Origin: Maribacter sp. HTCC2170
Lineage (GTDB): Bacteria > Bacteroidota > Bacteroidia > Flavobacteriales > Flavobacteriaceae
DNA length: 64,000 bases
Assembly: GCF_000153165.2 (NCBI RefSeq)
Contig: NC_014472.1
Coordinates: 989,501 to 1,053,500 of the forward strand
Reading direction: 5' to 3'
This document shows positions 28,128 to 37,579 of the stretch, piece by piece. The notes beneath the pieces are model-generated. The model had not been told where the DNA came from, did not search any database, and worked only from the letters and a program-made list of their open reading frames with translations. Both the position numbers and the translations under genes were made by a program. Numbering within the stretch: the stretch's first letter is position 1; every line of letters starts with the position of its first letter.

Positions 28128-29666
28128 ATGAAAAAGTTTAGATTAGAATTATTGAGTATTTCAATTTTATTATTATTTATTACGTGCGGTGAAAGAAATG
28201 AGGTCACAAACTTAAAAGAAGTGACAGCCGCTGCATCTCAAGAATATACTAAAGATTGGGCTTCTTTGGGAAACCATAATGAGTCTCCAGAATGGTTTAA
28301 AAATTCAAAGCTGGGAATATACTTTCACTGGGGCTTGTATTCTGTACCAGCGTACAGCAGTGAGTGGTATCCAAGATGGATGCACTTTAAAGACCATAAA
28401 GTGTACAAACACCATGTAGAAAAATACGGGAAGCCATCCGAGTTTGGCTACCATGATTTCGCTCCTATGTTCAATGCCGAAAAATTCAATCCAGATGAAT
28501 GGGCGCAACTTTTCAAAGATGCCGGCGCACAATTTGCTGGCCCAGTTGCAGAACACCATGATGGTTATGCCATGTGGGATAGTGAAATCACACCGTGGAA
28601 CACGATGGATACAGGACCGAAACGTGATATTACCGGGGAATTGGAAAAGGCTATTAAAGGCAAAGGAATGAAATTTATAACTGCCTTTCACCATGCAAAG
28701 AATCTACAACGAAGTACTGAAATTGGAAAAGAGGTTCCCAATAGCCATTATCCCAATTTTGAAGGTATGCCACCTACCTCAAACGACCCAGATTTGCAGT
28801 TGATGTATGGGAATATGGAACCCGAAAAATGGTATAAAGAAGTATGGTTCGGCAAAATAAAGGAAGTAATAGACAAATACCATCCCGATATTATTTGGTT
28901 TGATTACGTTTTGGGTGATATTCCAGCAAAATACCGTAAAGAATTTGCCGCTTATTATCTTAACGAAGCTTCTAAGATAGATCAAGAAGCAGTGATTGTC
29001 AGGAAGCAACATGACATGCCTCTCAATATGAGTGTCGAAGATTTGGAACAAGCCAGAAAGAACAATATTGGCACCAAAACCTGGATGACCGATGCTACTA
29101 TTAGTGACGGAAGTTGGTGTTATACAGAGGATTTAGGAGTTAAACCTGCAGAGGATGTATTACATATGCTTATTGACATTGTAAGTAAAAATGGAGTTCT
29201 TCTTTTGAACGTTTCGCCCAAGGCAGATGGTACCATTCCCAACAATCAAAAAGAGGGAATATTAAAAATGGGTGCATGGTTAAAAAAATATGGCGAAGCC
29301 ATTTACGGAACCGAAGCATGGTACACTTTTGGCGAAGGGCCTACTAAAGAACCAGAAGGTCATTTTAAAAATCATAAGGCGTTTATGAAACTAAAATATT
29401 CCAATAAGGATATTCGCTATACTACTAAAGATTACACTATTTATGGCATTGTCTTAGGGGCTGTAGAACCAAATAAAGAAATCTTGCTGGAATCTTTTGC
29501 GAAAGAAAAAATCCATGATGCCCCTAGTATTGAAAATGTAACCTTTTTGGGGAGCGATGAAAAAATCGAATGGACATATAATGAAGAAAACGGCTTATCT
29601 TTAAAGGCACCTTCAACTTCAATCGACAATATGGCCACGGTTATTAAAGTAGAAATTTCACAGTAG
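28128..29666 (+). CDS. GH29 alpha-L-fucosidase/alpha-L-galactosidase, lipoprotein
   Basis: Cleaves terminal alpha-L-fucose or alpha-L-galactose. 512 residues; lipobox FITC (C20) predicts a lipoprotein. GH29 landmarks are FHWGLYSVPAYSSEWY (residues 66-81), EHHDGYAMW (H143/H144) and DIIWFDYVLGD with the nucleophile D259 in WFD. The usual G after WFD is Tyr. The general acid/base cannot be assigned from sequence alone. Its place between uxaB and an L-sugar lactonase makes L-galactose as likely a released sugar as L-fucose. Confidence 0.92.
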   Translation: MKKFRLELLSISILLLFITCGERNEVTNLKEVTAAASQEYTKDWASLGNHNESPEWFKNSKLGIYFHWGLYSVPAYSSEWYPRWMHFKDHKVYKHHVEKYGKPSEFGYHDFAPMFNAEKFNPDEWAQLFKDAGAQFAGPVAEHHDGYAMWDSEITPWNTMDTGPKRDITGELEKAIKGKGMKFITAFHHAKNLQRSTEIGKEVPNSHYPNFEGMPPTSNDPDLQLMYGNMEPEKWYKEVWFGKIKEVIDKYHPDIIWFDYVLGDIPAKYRKEFAAYYLNEASKIDQEAVIVRKQHDMPLNMSVEDLEQARKNNIGTKTWMTDATISDGSWCYTEDLGVKPAEDVLHMLIDIVSKNGVLLLNVSPKADGTIPNNQKEGILKMGAWLKKYGEAIYGTEAWYTFGEGPTKEPEGHFKNHKAFMKLKYSNKDIRYTTKDYTIYGIVLGAVEPNKEILLESFAKEKIHDAPSIENVTFLGSDEKIEWTYNEENGLSLKAPSTSIDNMATVIKVEISQ

Positions 29667-29668
29667 TT

Positions 29669-30499
29669 ATGACGATAGATGCCCATCAACATTTTTGGAA
29701 ATATGACACCCATAAACACGCATGGATAGATGACTCCATGTCAGTTATCCGTCAGGATTTTATGCCTGTCGATTTAGAAAAAACATATGCCGAAAATGGT
29801 GTTGATGGTTGTGTTGCAGTACAAGCTGACCAAACACTGTCCGAAACATATTTTTTACTTGAACTTTCCAAAGATCATTCTTTCATAAAAGGTGTGGTTG
29901 GCTGGGTAGACCTTCGCTCTTCCAGAATCAACAGTTATCTAGAGAAGTATTCATCCTTTGAAAAGTTAAAAGGGTTCAGACATATTGTGCAAGGTGAATC
30001 AGATCATAATTTCTTGTTACGTCCCGATTTTACAAGAGGAATTGGAGCTTTGAAAAAGTACAATTACACTTATGACATATTAGTTTTTCCACATCAATTG
30101 GGTGCAACTCTTGAGTTTGTGAAAAAATTTCCAAATCAGAAATTTGTTATTGACCATATTGCCAAACCTTATATTAAGGATGGTTTTTTTGACGGTTGGG
30201 CAGTATTGATGAATGAGATAGCCAAACATGAAAATGTACATTGTAAATTATCAGGAATGATTACCGAAGCCGAATTCAATTCTTGGACACCGAATCAGGT
30301 TAAACCATATTTGGATTTGGTATTATCTTCTTTTGGACCAGACAGGATTATGTTCGGGTCCGATTGGCCTGTTTGCCTTGTTGCTGGCACATATGACCAG
30401 GTTAAACTTTTGACAACCGATTTCATATCAAAACTCAGTCTGATCGAACAAGCAAAAATAATGGGCGAGAACGCAATGCAATTTTATAATCTAAAATAA
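29669..30499 (+). CDS. Amidohydrolase-family L-sugar lactonase (COG3618)
   Basis: 276 residues of the amidohydrolase_2 family. Metal ligands DAHQH (H6, H8), H163 in VIDHIAKP and D232 in FGSDWPVC are visible. Members opened from fucose-type loci hydrolyse L-fucono- or L-galactono-1,5-lactone to the aldonate, which fits the SDR directly downstream (6 bases) that would make the lactone. It starts 2 bases after the GH29 stop, so the genes form one operon. Confidence 0.88.
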   Translation: MTIDAHQHFWKYDTHKHAWIDDSMSVIRQDFMPVDLEKTYAENGVDGCVAVQADQTLSETYFLLELSKDHSFIKGVVGWVDLRSSRINSYLEKYSSFEKLKGFRHIVQGESDHNFLLRPDFTRGIGALKKYNYTYDILVFPHQLGATLEFVKKFPNQKFVIDHIAKPYIKDGFFDGWAVLMNEIAKHENVHCKLSGMITEAEFNSWTPNQVKPYLDLVLSSFGPDRIMFGSDWPVCLVAGTYDQVKLLTTDFISKLSLIEQAKIMGENAMQFYNLK

Positions 30500-30505
30500 A
30501 AATAA

Positions 30506-31297
30506 ATGGATTTAGGTTTAAAAGACAAAGTAGTAGTAATATCTGGGGCAGCGGGAATGAAAGGTAGTATTGGAGAGACCATTCTACAGAATTTGGTGAA
30601 TGAAGGTGCCATACCTGCCGTAATTGATAGAAATGACAGAGGCTTTGGTTACATCAGCGAAATACAAGAAAAGGGTGTTGATGCCATTTTTTGCAAAACA
30701 GACGTCACAGACCCAGATCAGATTAAAAAGGCTTTAGATACTATCGCAGGCAAATATGGTAGAATAGATGCTGTAATAAATAATGTTGGAGTTAATGATG
30801 GGGTTGGACTTGATGCCTCTTATGAAGAATTCATGAATTCGTTAAAATTAAATATGGTTAGTTACTTTCTTATCGTAAAGCATGCCTTACCATTTCTAAA
30901 AAAGTCCAAAGGAAACATTTTGAACATTGGGTCCAAAGTAGCACTGACGGGACAGGGAAGAACCTCAGGTTATGCCGCATCTAAAGGAGGGGTTCTAGGC
31001 TTGACCAGAGAGTGGGCGGTTGATCTCATAAAATATGGTATTAGATCCAACGCGATTATAATTGCAGAAAGTTGGACCCCTGCTTATGACACGTGGATTA
31101 AAACCTTGGTAGATGGAGAAGAAAAGCTAAAATCCATAATCAAAAAAATCCCCCTTGAAAATCGAATGACAACAACTCAAGAAATCGCCAACACTTGCTT
31201 ATTTACAATTTCTGAACGATCCTCCCATACAACCGGGCAGTTCATAACCGTAGATGGTGGTTATGTTCATCTTGACCGATCTTTATTGACCGAATAA
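30506..31297 (+). CDS. SDR dehydrogenase, probable L-fucose/L-galactose 1-dehydrogenase
   Basis: 263-residue classical SDR. The cofactor loop ISGAAGMKGSIG replaces the common TGxxxGxG, and the catalytic set S143, Y156, K160 (GYAASK) is intact. VINNVGVNDGVG is the NNAG-like stabilising motif. In L-fucose and L-galactose pathways such SDRs oxidise the pyranose to the 1,5-lactone. It lies between the lactonase and fucP. A later-step keto-acid dehydrogenase is possible but fits the gene set less well. Confidence 0.8.
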   Translation: MDLGLKDKVVVISGAAGMKGSIGETILQNLVNEGAIPAVIDRNDRGFGYISEIQEKGVDAIFCKTDVTDPDQIKKALDTIAGKYGRIDAVINNVGVNDGVGLDASYEEFMNSLKLNMVSYFLIVKHALPFLKKSKGNILNIGSKVALTGQGRTSGYAASKGGVLGLTREWAVDLIKYGIRSNAIIIAESWTPAYDTWIKTLVDGEEKLKSIIKKIPLENRMTTTQEIANTCLFTISERSSHTTGQFITVDGGYVHLDRSLLTE

Positions 31298-31326
31298 AAT
31301 TCTAAACAACCAACCAATATTCTAAT

Positions 31327-32646
31327 ATGGAAAACAGCAACAAAATACCAGTAGTTTCAAAAGAGTTACTACTGCCGTTTATATTAATTACTTCGTTATT
31401 TGCCTTATGGGGTTTTGCAAACGATATTACAAACCCAATGGTATCCGCATTCAAAAAGATTCTGGAATTGAATAATACGCAGGCTTCATGGGTACAAATG
31501 GCATTTTACGGGGGTTACTTTACCATGGCCTTTCCTGCAGCCATCTTTATCAAAAAATATACATACAAAAAGGGGATTATACTAGGTTTAATACTATATG
31601 CTTTAGGAGCCTTATTATTTTACCCTGCCGCCGCCTACGAAGAATTCGGTTTTTTCTTGGCTGCCCTTTATATTCTAACATTTGGATTGGCCTTTTTGGA
31701 AACCACAGCCAATCCTTTTGTTTTGTCCATGGGACACAAAAAGACAGCAACCAGAAGATTAAACCTAGCCCAGGCATTTAATCCAATTGGTGCATTGACC
31801 GGACTGTTCATTGCGCAAACTTTTATTTTAGGTTCTTTACAATCTGACGACCTCGATACACAAGGAAATGTGATTTACGATACGCTATCAGAAACCGCAA
31901 AAACTGCGGTTCGGACGTCTGATCTTATGGTCATTCGCAACCCTTATGTGCTTTTAGGACTGTTTGTTCTATTCATGTTGGTATTAATTGCTTTGGTCAA
32001 AATGCCGGAAAAGAAAGAAGTGGGTGGTGGGTCCGTAGCCAGTGCTGTTAAACGTCTTTTTAAAAATAAGAAATTTGTTGAGGGTGTAAATGCACAAATG
32101 TTCTATGTAGGTGCGCAAATCATGTGCTGGACCTATATTTATCAATACGCAGAAACTTTGGGCATCGACAATAGAAGCGCAGTTACATACGCCTACTGGG
32201 CCTTAGGTATTTTTTTAGTCGGAAGATGGATAGGCACCTATTTATTGAAATTTGTCAGCTCTGGAAAGTTACTCATGTATTTTGCAATTGGTGCAATGGC
32301 CTTTACATTAGGAGCAATTTTTATCCAGGGCATGATAGGTCTTTATTCCTTAGTGGGCATTTCCTTTTGTATGTCCCTTATGTTTCCGACCATTTATGGT
32401 ATAGCTTTAGAAGGGGTTGGGGAAGATGCTAAATTTGGGGCTGCTTTCTTGGTTATGGCAATCGTTGGCGGTGCCATTATGCCTGTCTTGCAAGGGGCAA
32501 TTTTGGATATTGGAGGTTCAGGTTATACTGACGTTGATATTTTTGGAGTTCCAGAAGTGAATTTTTCCTTTGCACTTCCATTGATTTGCTTTTTGGTTGT
32601 AGCTGTATATGGGTATAGAACTATTAAGGTTCATAATTCCGATTAG
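31327..32646 (+). CDS. fucP: L-fucose:H+ symporter-type permease
   Basis: Major facilitator of 439 residues with twelve predicted helices; uptake of L-fucose or L-galactose across the inner membrane. LLPFILITSLFALWGFAND at the N-terminus and FGLAFLETTANPFV around helix 5 are FucP family blocks, and a sizable loop separates the two halves. Last gene of the run; its stop overlaps that of the convergent sulfatase by 4 bases. FucP is known to accept L-galactose in some bacteria. Confidence 0.9.
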   Translation: MENSNKIPVVSKELLLPFILITSLFALWGFANDITNPMVSAFKKILELNNTQASWVQMAFYGGYFTMAFPAAIFIKKYTYKKGIILGLILYALGALLFYPAAAYEEFGFFLAALYILTFGLAFLETTANPFVLSMGHKKTATRRLNLAQAFNPIGALTGLFIAQTFILGSLQSDDLDTQGNVIYDTLSETAKTAVRTSDLMVIRNPYVLLGLFVLFMLVLIALVKMPEKKEVGGGSVASAVKRLFKNKKFVEGVNAQMFYVGAQIMCWTYIYQYAETLGIDNRSAVTYAYWALGIFLVGRWIGTYLLKFVSSGKLLMYFAIGAMAFTLGAIFIQGMIGLYSLVGISFCMSLMFPTIYGIALEGVGEDAKFGAAFLVMAIVGGAIMPVLQGAILDIGGSGYTDVDIFGVPEVNFSFALPLICFLVVAVYGYRTIKVHNSD

Positions 32647-34154
32647 TTATCATTTTGTGTCAAGACATAACTAATATCTAGTTCATCATTTAACTCATCT
32701 TGAAGCACCAATAACTCTTTAAACAGGGTGTTGATTTTTCCTTGGTATTCTGGATTTTCGGAGAGATCATTTATTTCCTCTGGGTCGGTTTCCATATTGA
32801 ACAATAATACCTTCTTTAATTTGGGATAAACTATGAGTTTATAACCATCTTTACGTATCATTCTTTGAGTCGTCGTATACCCTCCATATATTTCTTTATA
32901 ATGGCTTTCTTTTCGTTCGCCTTTTGCCAAATCTTTTATACTGTTAAAAAAAACATAGTCCGGTTTTTCAATACCCGCCAAATCTAAACTGGTCGCCATG
33001 GCATCTTGTAAATAAATGTCTTTATCTATACTAGCATCTTTTGGGATATCTGGGCCTACAATCATAAACGGAGGTCTAATACTATGGTCAAATTGGGATT
33101 GTTTTCCTAAAAGACCATGTTTCCCAATTGCCAAGCCGTGATCGGCAGTAAATATGACATATGTATTCTCCATTTTCCCGCTATTTTCCAAAGCATCCAA
33201 AATCTCACCTATTTGATTATCCATATGTGAAATCAAAGCATAATACTCTTGAATATGTTTTTTGGTGGCGTACTCTGTCCTCGGGAAAGGTGCTAACGCC
33301 TCATCTCTAAGTCCTGGACCATTACCAATACTATCTTTATAGGGGTACATTGGCATCCAACTTTTTGGCAAGCTTATTTTATCCAAAGAATACATATCAA
33401 CATATTCTTGAGGTGCCTGTCTTGGATCATGGGGAGCATTGAACGCTAAATACATGAAAAAAGGGTTATCCTTCACTTTTGCCTGATCGATAAAACCAAC
33501 TGCGTCATCTTTTAAGACTTCACTCCAATGCTTGCCTCCGACCCAAAAACCTCCAAACTTTTTGTCAACAGGATTCCATGTGGTATCATTTTCATTTAAT
33601 GGACGATTGTACCCAATGGCTCTAATCTCTTTTTTTGATTTACCCTCCTTTATCATTTCATTGATAGCAGGAATCTTGCCTCCATGGCCCCAAGAATCCC
33701 AAGGCATTCCCCTTCGAACATGTGTCACATTCTGAAAAACAGAATCTGCGGGAGCATCAACATGCCATTTTCCAGTCATATAAGTATCATAACCGGCACT
33801 TTCCATTAACTTACCCCAGGTTTTATCAAACTCTTTTCCTTCAAGCCAATTTTGTCTAAAGTTATTGGCATTCCAAACACTTCTTCCTGAAATCATCATA
33901 GCTCTAGATGCGACACAAACAGCGCCATTCCAAGCACCCATATTATAAGCGTTTTTAAACGTAGTCCCACCTTTAACCAAACGATCTAAATTAGGGGTTT
34001 GTATTTCTTTGTTCCCTAAAGCATTGATTGCCGTATACGTCATGTCATCTGCAAAAATGAGGACTATATTAGGTTTTTTAGAATGGGTTTTTGATTCAGT
34101 ATTACACCCTAAGGCAACTAGCAGTATTAGAAATAAATTGAAGAATTTTGTCAT
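32643..34154 (-). CDS. Sulfatase (S1 family), lipoprotein
   Basis: 503 residues; lipobox LGCN (C17). Metal pair ADD (FADDMTY) near residues 35-37 and formylglycine motif C80-V-A-S-R-A (CxAxR variant) followed by MMISG. FTADHGLAIGKHG gives the later metal/histidine block as in choline-sulfatase and iduronate-sulfatase-like S1 branches. Its own transcription unit faces fucP; it is divergent from the DUF255 gene. Probably desulfates the sugar fed into the adjacent pathway. Confidence 0.92.
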   Translation of the reverse strand: MTKFFNLFLILLVALGCNTESKTHSKKPNIVLIFADDMTYTAINALGNKEIQTPNLDRLVKGGTTFKNAYNMGAWNGAVCVASRAMMISGRSVWNANNFRQNWLEGKEFDKTWGKLMESAGYDTYMTGKWHVDAPADSVFQNVTHVRRGMPWDSWGHGGKIPAINEMIKEGKSKKEIRAIGYNRPLNENDTTWNPVDKKFGGFWVGGKHWSEVLKDDAVGFIDQAKVKDNPFFMYLAFNAPHDPRQAPQEYVDMYSLDKISLPKSWMPMYPYKDSIGNGPGLRDEALAPFPRTEYATKKHIQEYYALISHMDNQIGEILDALENSGKMENTYVIFTADHGLAIGKHGLLGKQSQFDHSIRPPFMIVGPDIPKDASIDKDIYLQDAMATSLDLAGIEKPDYVFFNSIKDLAKGERKESHYKEIYGGYTTTQRMIRKDGYKLIVYPKLKKVLLFNMETDPEEINDLSENPEYQGKINTLFKELLVLQDELNDELDISYVLTQNDN

Positions 34155-34322
34155 TGGTTTAAATTGATGTGATAGAATATGAAATATTACTTCCTTCTTT
34201 TTTAACTATAGAATTCAAAGGTCAAAACAAAGCAATATTCAGGGCATTTAAGTATTAAGTTCCAATTTAACTAAAACATTCAATACCATGTTGTATTTTG
34301 GCAGCTATTTACATGTTATATT

Positions 34323-36434
34323 ATGATAAAAAAGTTAAGAACACATACTCTTTCGTTTGGTTATATGCTTTTTTTCTTTGCTTTAATAGTGTCGTGCAAA
34401 GACAACAAAGCCCAAAATGAAAATCACGCCTTTACCAACGATCTAGTCAAAGAAACCAGCCCGTATTTGTTACAACACGCTCATAATCCTGTAAACTGGA
34501 AGCCGTGGAGTGATGAGATTTTTGAAGAAGCAACAAAAGAAGATAAGTTGGTCATCATCAGTATTGGATATTCTTCTTGTCATTGGTGCCATGTCATGGA
34601 GGAAGAAACCTTTGAAGACGAAAAAGTGGCCGAAATAATGAACAATGATTTTATAAGTGTTAAGGTAGATCGTGAAGAGCGACCTGATGTTGATCAGGTT
34701 TACATGACAGCAGTTCAATTGATGTCTGGCAATGCAGGATGGCCGCTTAATGTTATTGTTCTCCCTAACGGCAAACCATTATACGGAGGAACTTACCATA
34801 CAAATGCACAGTGGAGTCAGGTCTTGGAAAAAATAAACAACCTTTATAAAGATGACCCCACAAAGGCTAACGAATATGCAGATATGGTCTCCAAAGGCAT
34901 CCAAGATGTAAACCTAATTGAACCTTCAGAAGAAAACAGCGAAATCTCTCTGGATATTCTAAAAGAAGGGGTCACCCAATGGAAACCAAACTGGGACCTG
35001 GAAAGGGGAGGTAATATGGGGCCTGAAAAGTTTATGTTACCCGGCAGTCTTGATTTTTTATTGGATTATGCTGAATTATCAAATGATGAATCCGTTCGTT
35101 CTTATATAAAAACCACCCTGGATCAAATGGCAAAAGGAGGCATCTATGATCATATTGCTGGAGGATTTTATCGCTATAGCACAGATCCAAATTGGAATAT
35201 TCCACATTTCGAAAAAATGCTTTATGACAATGCTCAATTGATTAGTCTATATTCAAAAGCCTATACTATTTTCAAAGATCCCGTTTACAAGCAAATTGTT
35301 TTGGAAACCGTTGCGTTTTTGCAAAAGGAAATGAAAAACACGACAGGAGGATATTTTGCTGCCTTGGATGCTGACAGCGAAGGAGAAGAAGGCAAATATT
35401 ATGTATGGACCAACGAAGAATTAAGAAGTACCATCAACAATAATCAGGAATTGTTCTCCAAATATTATTCCACTGAGATTAGCACTAAAATGGAAGGTGA
35501 TAAAATCGTACTTCGAAAAAATCAGAATGATGAAGTTTTCGCTTCCGAAAACGAAATCAGTATCGAAAAACTTCAGGAGCTCAATAAGGAGTGGAAGAAA
35601 AAACTGGTCGAAGTTAGGGCCGATAGGGTAAAACCAAGAATTGATGATAAAATCATAGTTTCCTGGAACGCTTTATTGATAAATGGTTATGTCGATGCGT
35701 TTAAAGCCTTTGGGGAGACACGATTTTTAGTTGAAGCAGAATCGATTTTTACTACTATTCATGAAAATGCTTACTCAGATAACCAACTTGTACATTCGTT
35801 TAAAAAAGGTAGTAATCGCACAGAAGGATTCCTTGAAGATTATTCGTTTTTGGCGAATGCCTCATTGAATCTTTATAGTGCCTCGATGAACCCCGACTAT
35901 CTGAATTTTGCCCAACAGCTAATTAAGACCACCCAGAAGCGATTCAAAGATGATGACTCCGATTTTTATAAATTCAACAGTAGTAATTCTTTAATTGCGA
36001 AAATCATTAAAAATGATGATGGGGTGATTCCTTCCCCCAATGCCGTAATGGCCCATAACCTGCTGACTCTTGGGCACATTGAATACAACAAAGATTACGC
36101 CGCACACTCAAAAAATATGCTGATTTCTATTCAGCCCTTATTGCAAGAAAGTTTAACCAGTTATACGCAGTGGGCCGCTTTGCAATTGAAAAATGTTTAT
36201 CCCTTTTTTGAAATAGCGGTTGTCGGTAATAATGCAGACAAAATGCGAAAAGAGCTGCATCAAAAACACATCCCAAATACATTAATCGTCGGCAGTAAAA
36301 AAGAAAGCAACCTACCGCTTTTTGAAGATAGGTACGTCGAGGAAGGTACTTATATTTACGTCTGCCGGGATAATACATGTAAGCTTCCTGTTGATAATGT
36401 AAGTGATGCCATTGAGCAATTAGAGAATTTTTAG
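34323..36434 (+). CDS. DUF255 thioredoxin-domain protein (YyaL-like), lipoprotein
   Basis: 703 residues; lipobox VSCK (C25). The N-terminal thioredoxin-fold DUF255 domain begins [17 protein letters not shown] and contains C86-H-W-C89 (SSCHWCHVM). The rest is an (alpha/alpha)6-like glycan-type barrel ([22 protein letters not shown]). Homologues are widespread and poorly understood; roles in sugar epimerisation or redox have been suggested. The exported, lipid-anchored form next to sulfatases hints at a periplasmic role, but this is not certain. Confidence 0.85.
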   Translation: MIKKLRTHTLSFGYMLFFFALIVSCKDNKAQNENHAFTNDLVKETSPYLLQHAHNPVNWKPWSDEIFEEATKEDKLVIISIGYSSCHWCHVMEEETFEDEKVAEIMNNDFISVKVDREERPDVDQVYMTAVQLMSGNAGWPLNVIVLPNGKPLYGGTYHTNAQWSQVLEKINNLYKDDPTKANEYADMVSKGIQDVNLIEPSEENSEISLDILKEGVTQWKPNWDLERGGNMGPEKFMLPGSLDFLLDYAELSNDESVRSYIKTTLDQMAKGGIYDHIAGGFYRYSTDPNWNIPHFEKMLYDNAQLISLYSKAYTIFKDPVYKQIVLETVAFLQKEMKNTTGGYFAALDADSEGEEGKYYVWTNEELRSTINNNQELFSKYYSTEISTKMEGDKIVLRKNQNDEVFASENEISIEKLQELNKEWKKKLVEVRADRVKPRIDDKIIVSWNALLINGYVDAFKAFGETRFLVEAESIFTTIHENAYSDNQLVHSFKKGSNRTEGFLEDYSFLANASLNLYSASMNPDYLNFAQQLIKTTQKRFKDDDSDFYKFNSSNSLIAKIIKNDDGVIPSPNAVMAHNLLTLGHIEYNKDYAAHSKNMLISIQPLLQESLTSYTQWAALQLKNVYPFFEIAVVGNNADKMRKELHQKHIPNTLIVGSKKESNLPLFEDRYVEEGTYIYVCRDNTCKLPVDNVSDAIEQLENF

Positions 36435-36472
36435 CTTGGACATTCAGGGTAAAAGTAAGTTAAGGCGATAAA

Positions 36473-37579
36473 CTATAGACCATCCAAATACTCTTTTACC
36501 AAATAACCATATATCTCATTTGTATTGACAAAATATGTGAGCTTTTCTAAAATAACTTGAGTAGTTTCTTTTTCGGACAAGATTTTTAAAAAATACTTTA
36601 TTTGATTCTTCGTGAGAATTTCAAGTTGCCCAGAAATTTGTTCTATTACTTTTGGTGTTGCATATTCTAAATGATCAAGTAACAAACTTCGACTACCAAC
36701 ATCAATCTTGGGTAGAGCATCCCAAAACACTTGACTAAGCTTGGGTGAATTCCAAATGTTCACTGGTATTTTTTTGACAATGAAACTTCTAACCAACGGG
36801 ACTCCTTCAGTGAATACTTCTGAAATTCTTATATAATGTTCCTTAAACCGTGCTTGATCAAGTTTTTTGAGCGCAAACATTTGATATTTTGTATTGCTAC
36901 TATAAAGCATCTCAAGCAACATATTCTCATTTAAGACTGACATCGTATTCATTCTTAATAATTGACGGACTTCACCATGTACAATATGCCAAGCAGTATA
37001 GCAAGAATATAGTGCTCCTGACACAACAGACTCTTTTACCTCAGTTATAGTTGCACCTGAAATAGCATCAATGCCATTCACATTTCTCATCTTAGGCTTT
37101 TCAACCAACTCGCTTATACTTCTTCTAGCAAGGATACTCTTATTGTCCTTTAATAATTGATGTAATTTATTGTAATCTTCAAATGCAAACTCGTCATGGT
37201 CGTGTTTTGTCAAGGGAAATTCTTCGTACCTATCAAACCCAGCATATTCACCTAAGAGGGACCAATAAACTTTGATATTCATTAATTTACATTCACCATC
37301 TGCGCAAACGGGGGTAATAATTTCTGAGGTATATAATACGGGGGTATTCTCTTTATTAACCAAGGCAGTTATTACATGTTTGCCTTTTGAGTCCATATCA
37401 ATGGTCAAACCAGTCTTTTGATAGGTCAAAACAGTCCCTTTTTCCCAATCTAGCAAGAAAAATTCAGGAGCTTTTTCCAATACCTCGTTATTTAACTCAC
37501 TGACTGAAATACATACAACATCCTTATATTCTTTTCCAGAAGTCAAAATCAACAAAATAATGGAAAGAATGGTTTTCAT
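36473..37579 (-). CDS. FMN-binding-motif protein with helical C-terminus
   Basis: 368 residues with a hydrophobic N-terminus (MKTILSIILLILTSGK). DAISGATIT at residues 171-179 matches the Dxx[S/T]GAT motif to which ApbE-type transferases attach FMN through the Thr (here T177). A cysteine pair, C92 and C97 in VCADGEC, precedes it. The remaining C-terminal half is helical and HEAT-like. Its first codons overlap the end of the FAD oxidoreductase gene by 4 bases, so they are coupled. A flavin-carrying electron partner for that enzyme is a reasonable hypothesis; the protein family itself I do not recognise. Confidence 0.65.
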   Translation of the reverse strand: MKTILSIILLILTSGKEYKDVVCISVSELNNEVLEKAPEFFLLDWEKGTVLTYQKTGLTIDMDSKGKHVITALVNKENTPVLYTSEIITPVCADGECKLMNIKVYWSLLGEYAGFDRYEEFPLTKHDHDEFAFEDYNKLHQLLKDNKSILARRSISELVEKPKMRNVNGIDAISGATITEVKESVVSGALYSCYTAWHIVHGEVRQLLRMNTMSVLNENMLLEMLYSSNTKYQMFALKKLDQARFKEHYIRISEVFTEGVPLVRSFIVKKIPVNIWNSPKLSQVFWDALPKIDVGSRSLLLDHLEYATPKVIEQISGQLEILTKNQIKYFLKILSEKETTQVILEKLTYFVNTNEIYGYLVKEYLDGL

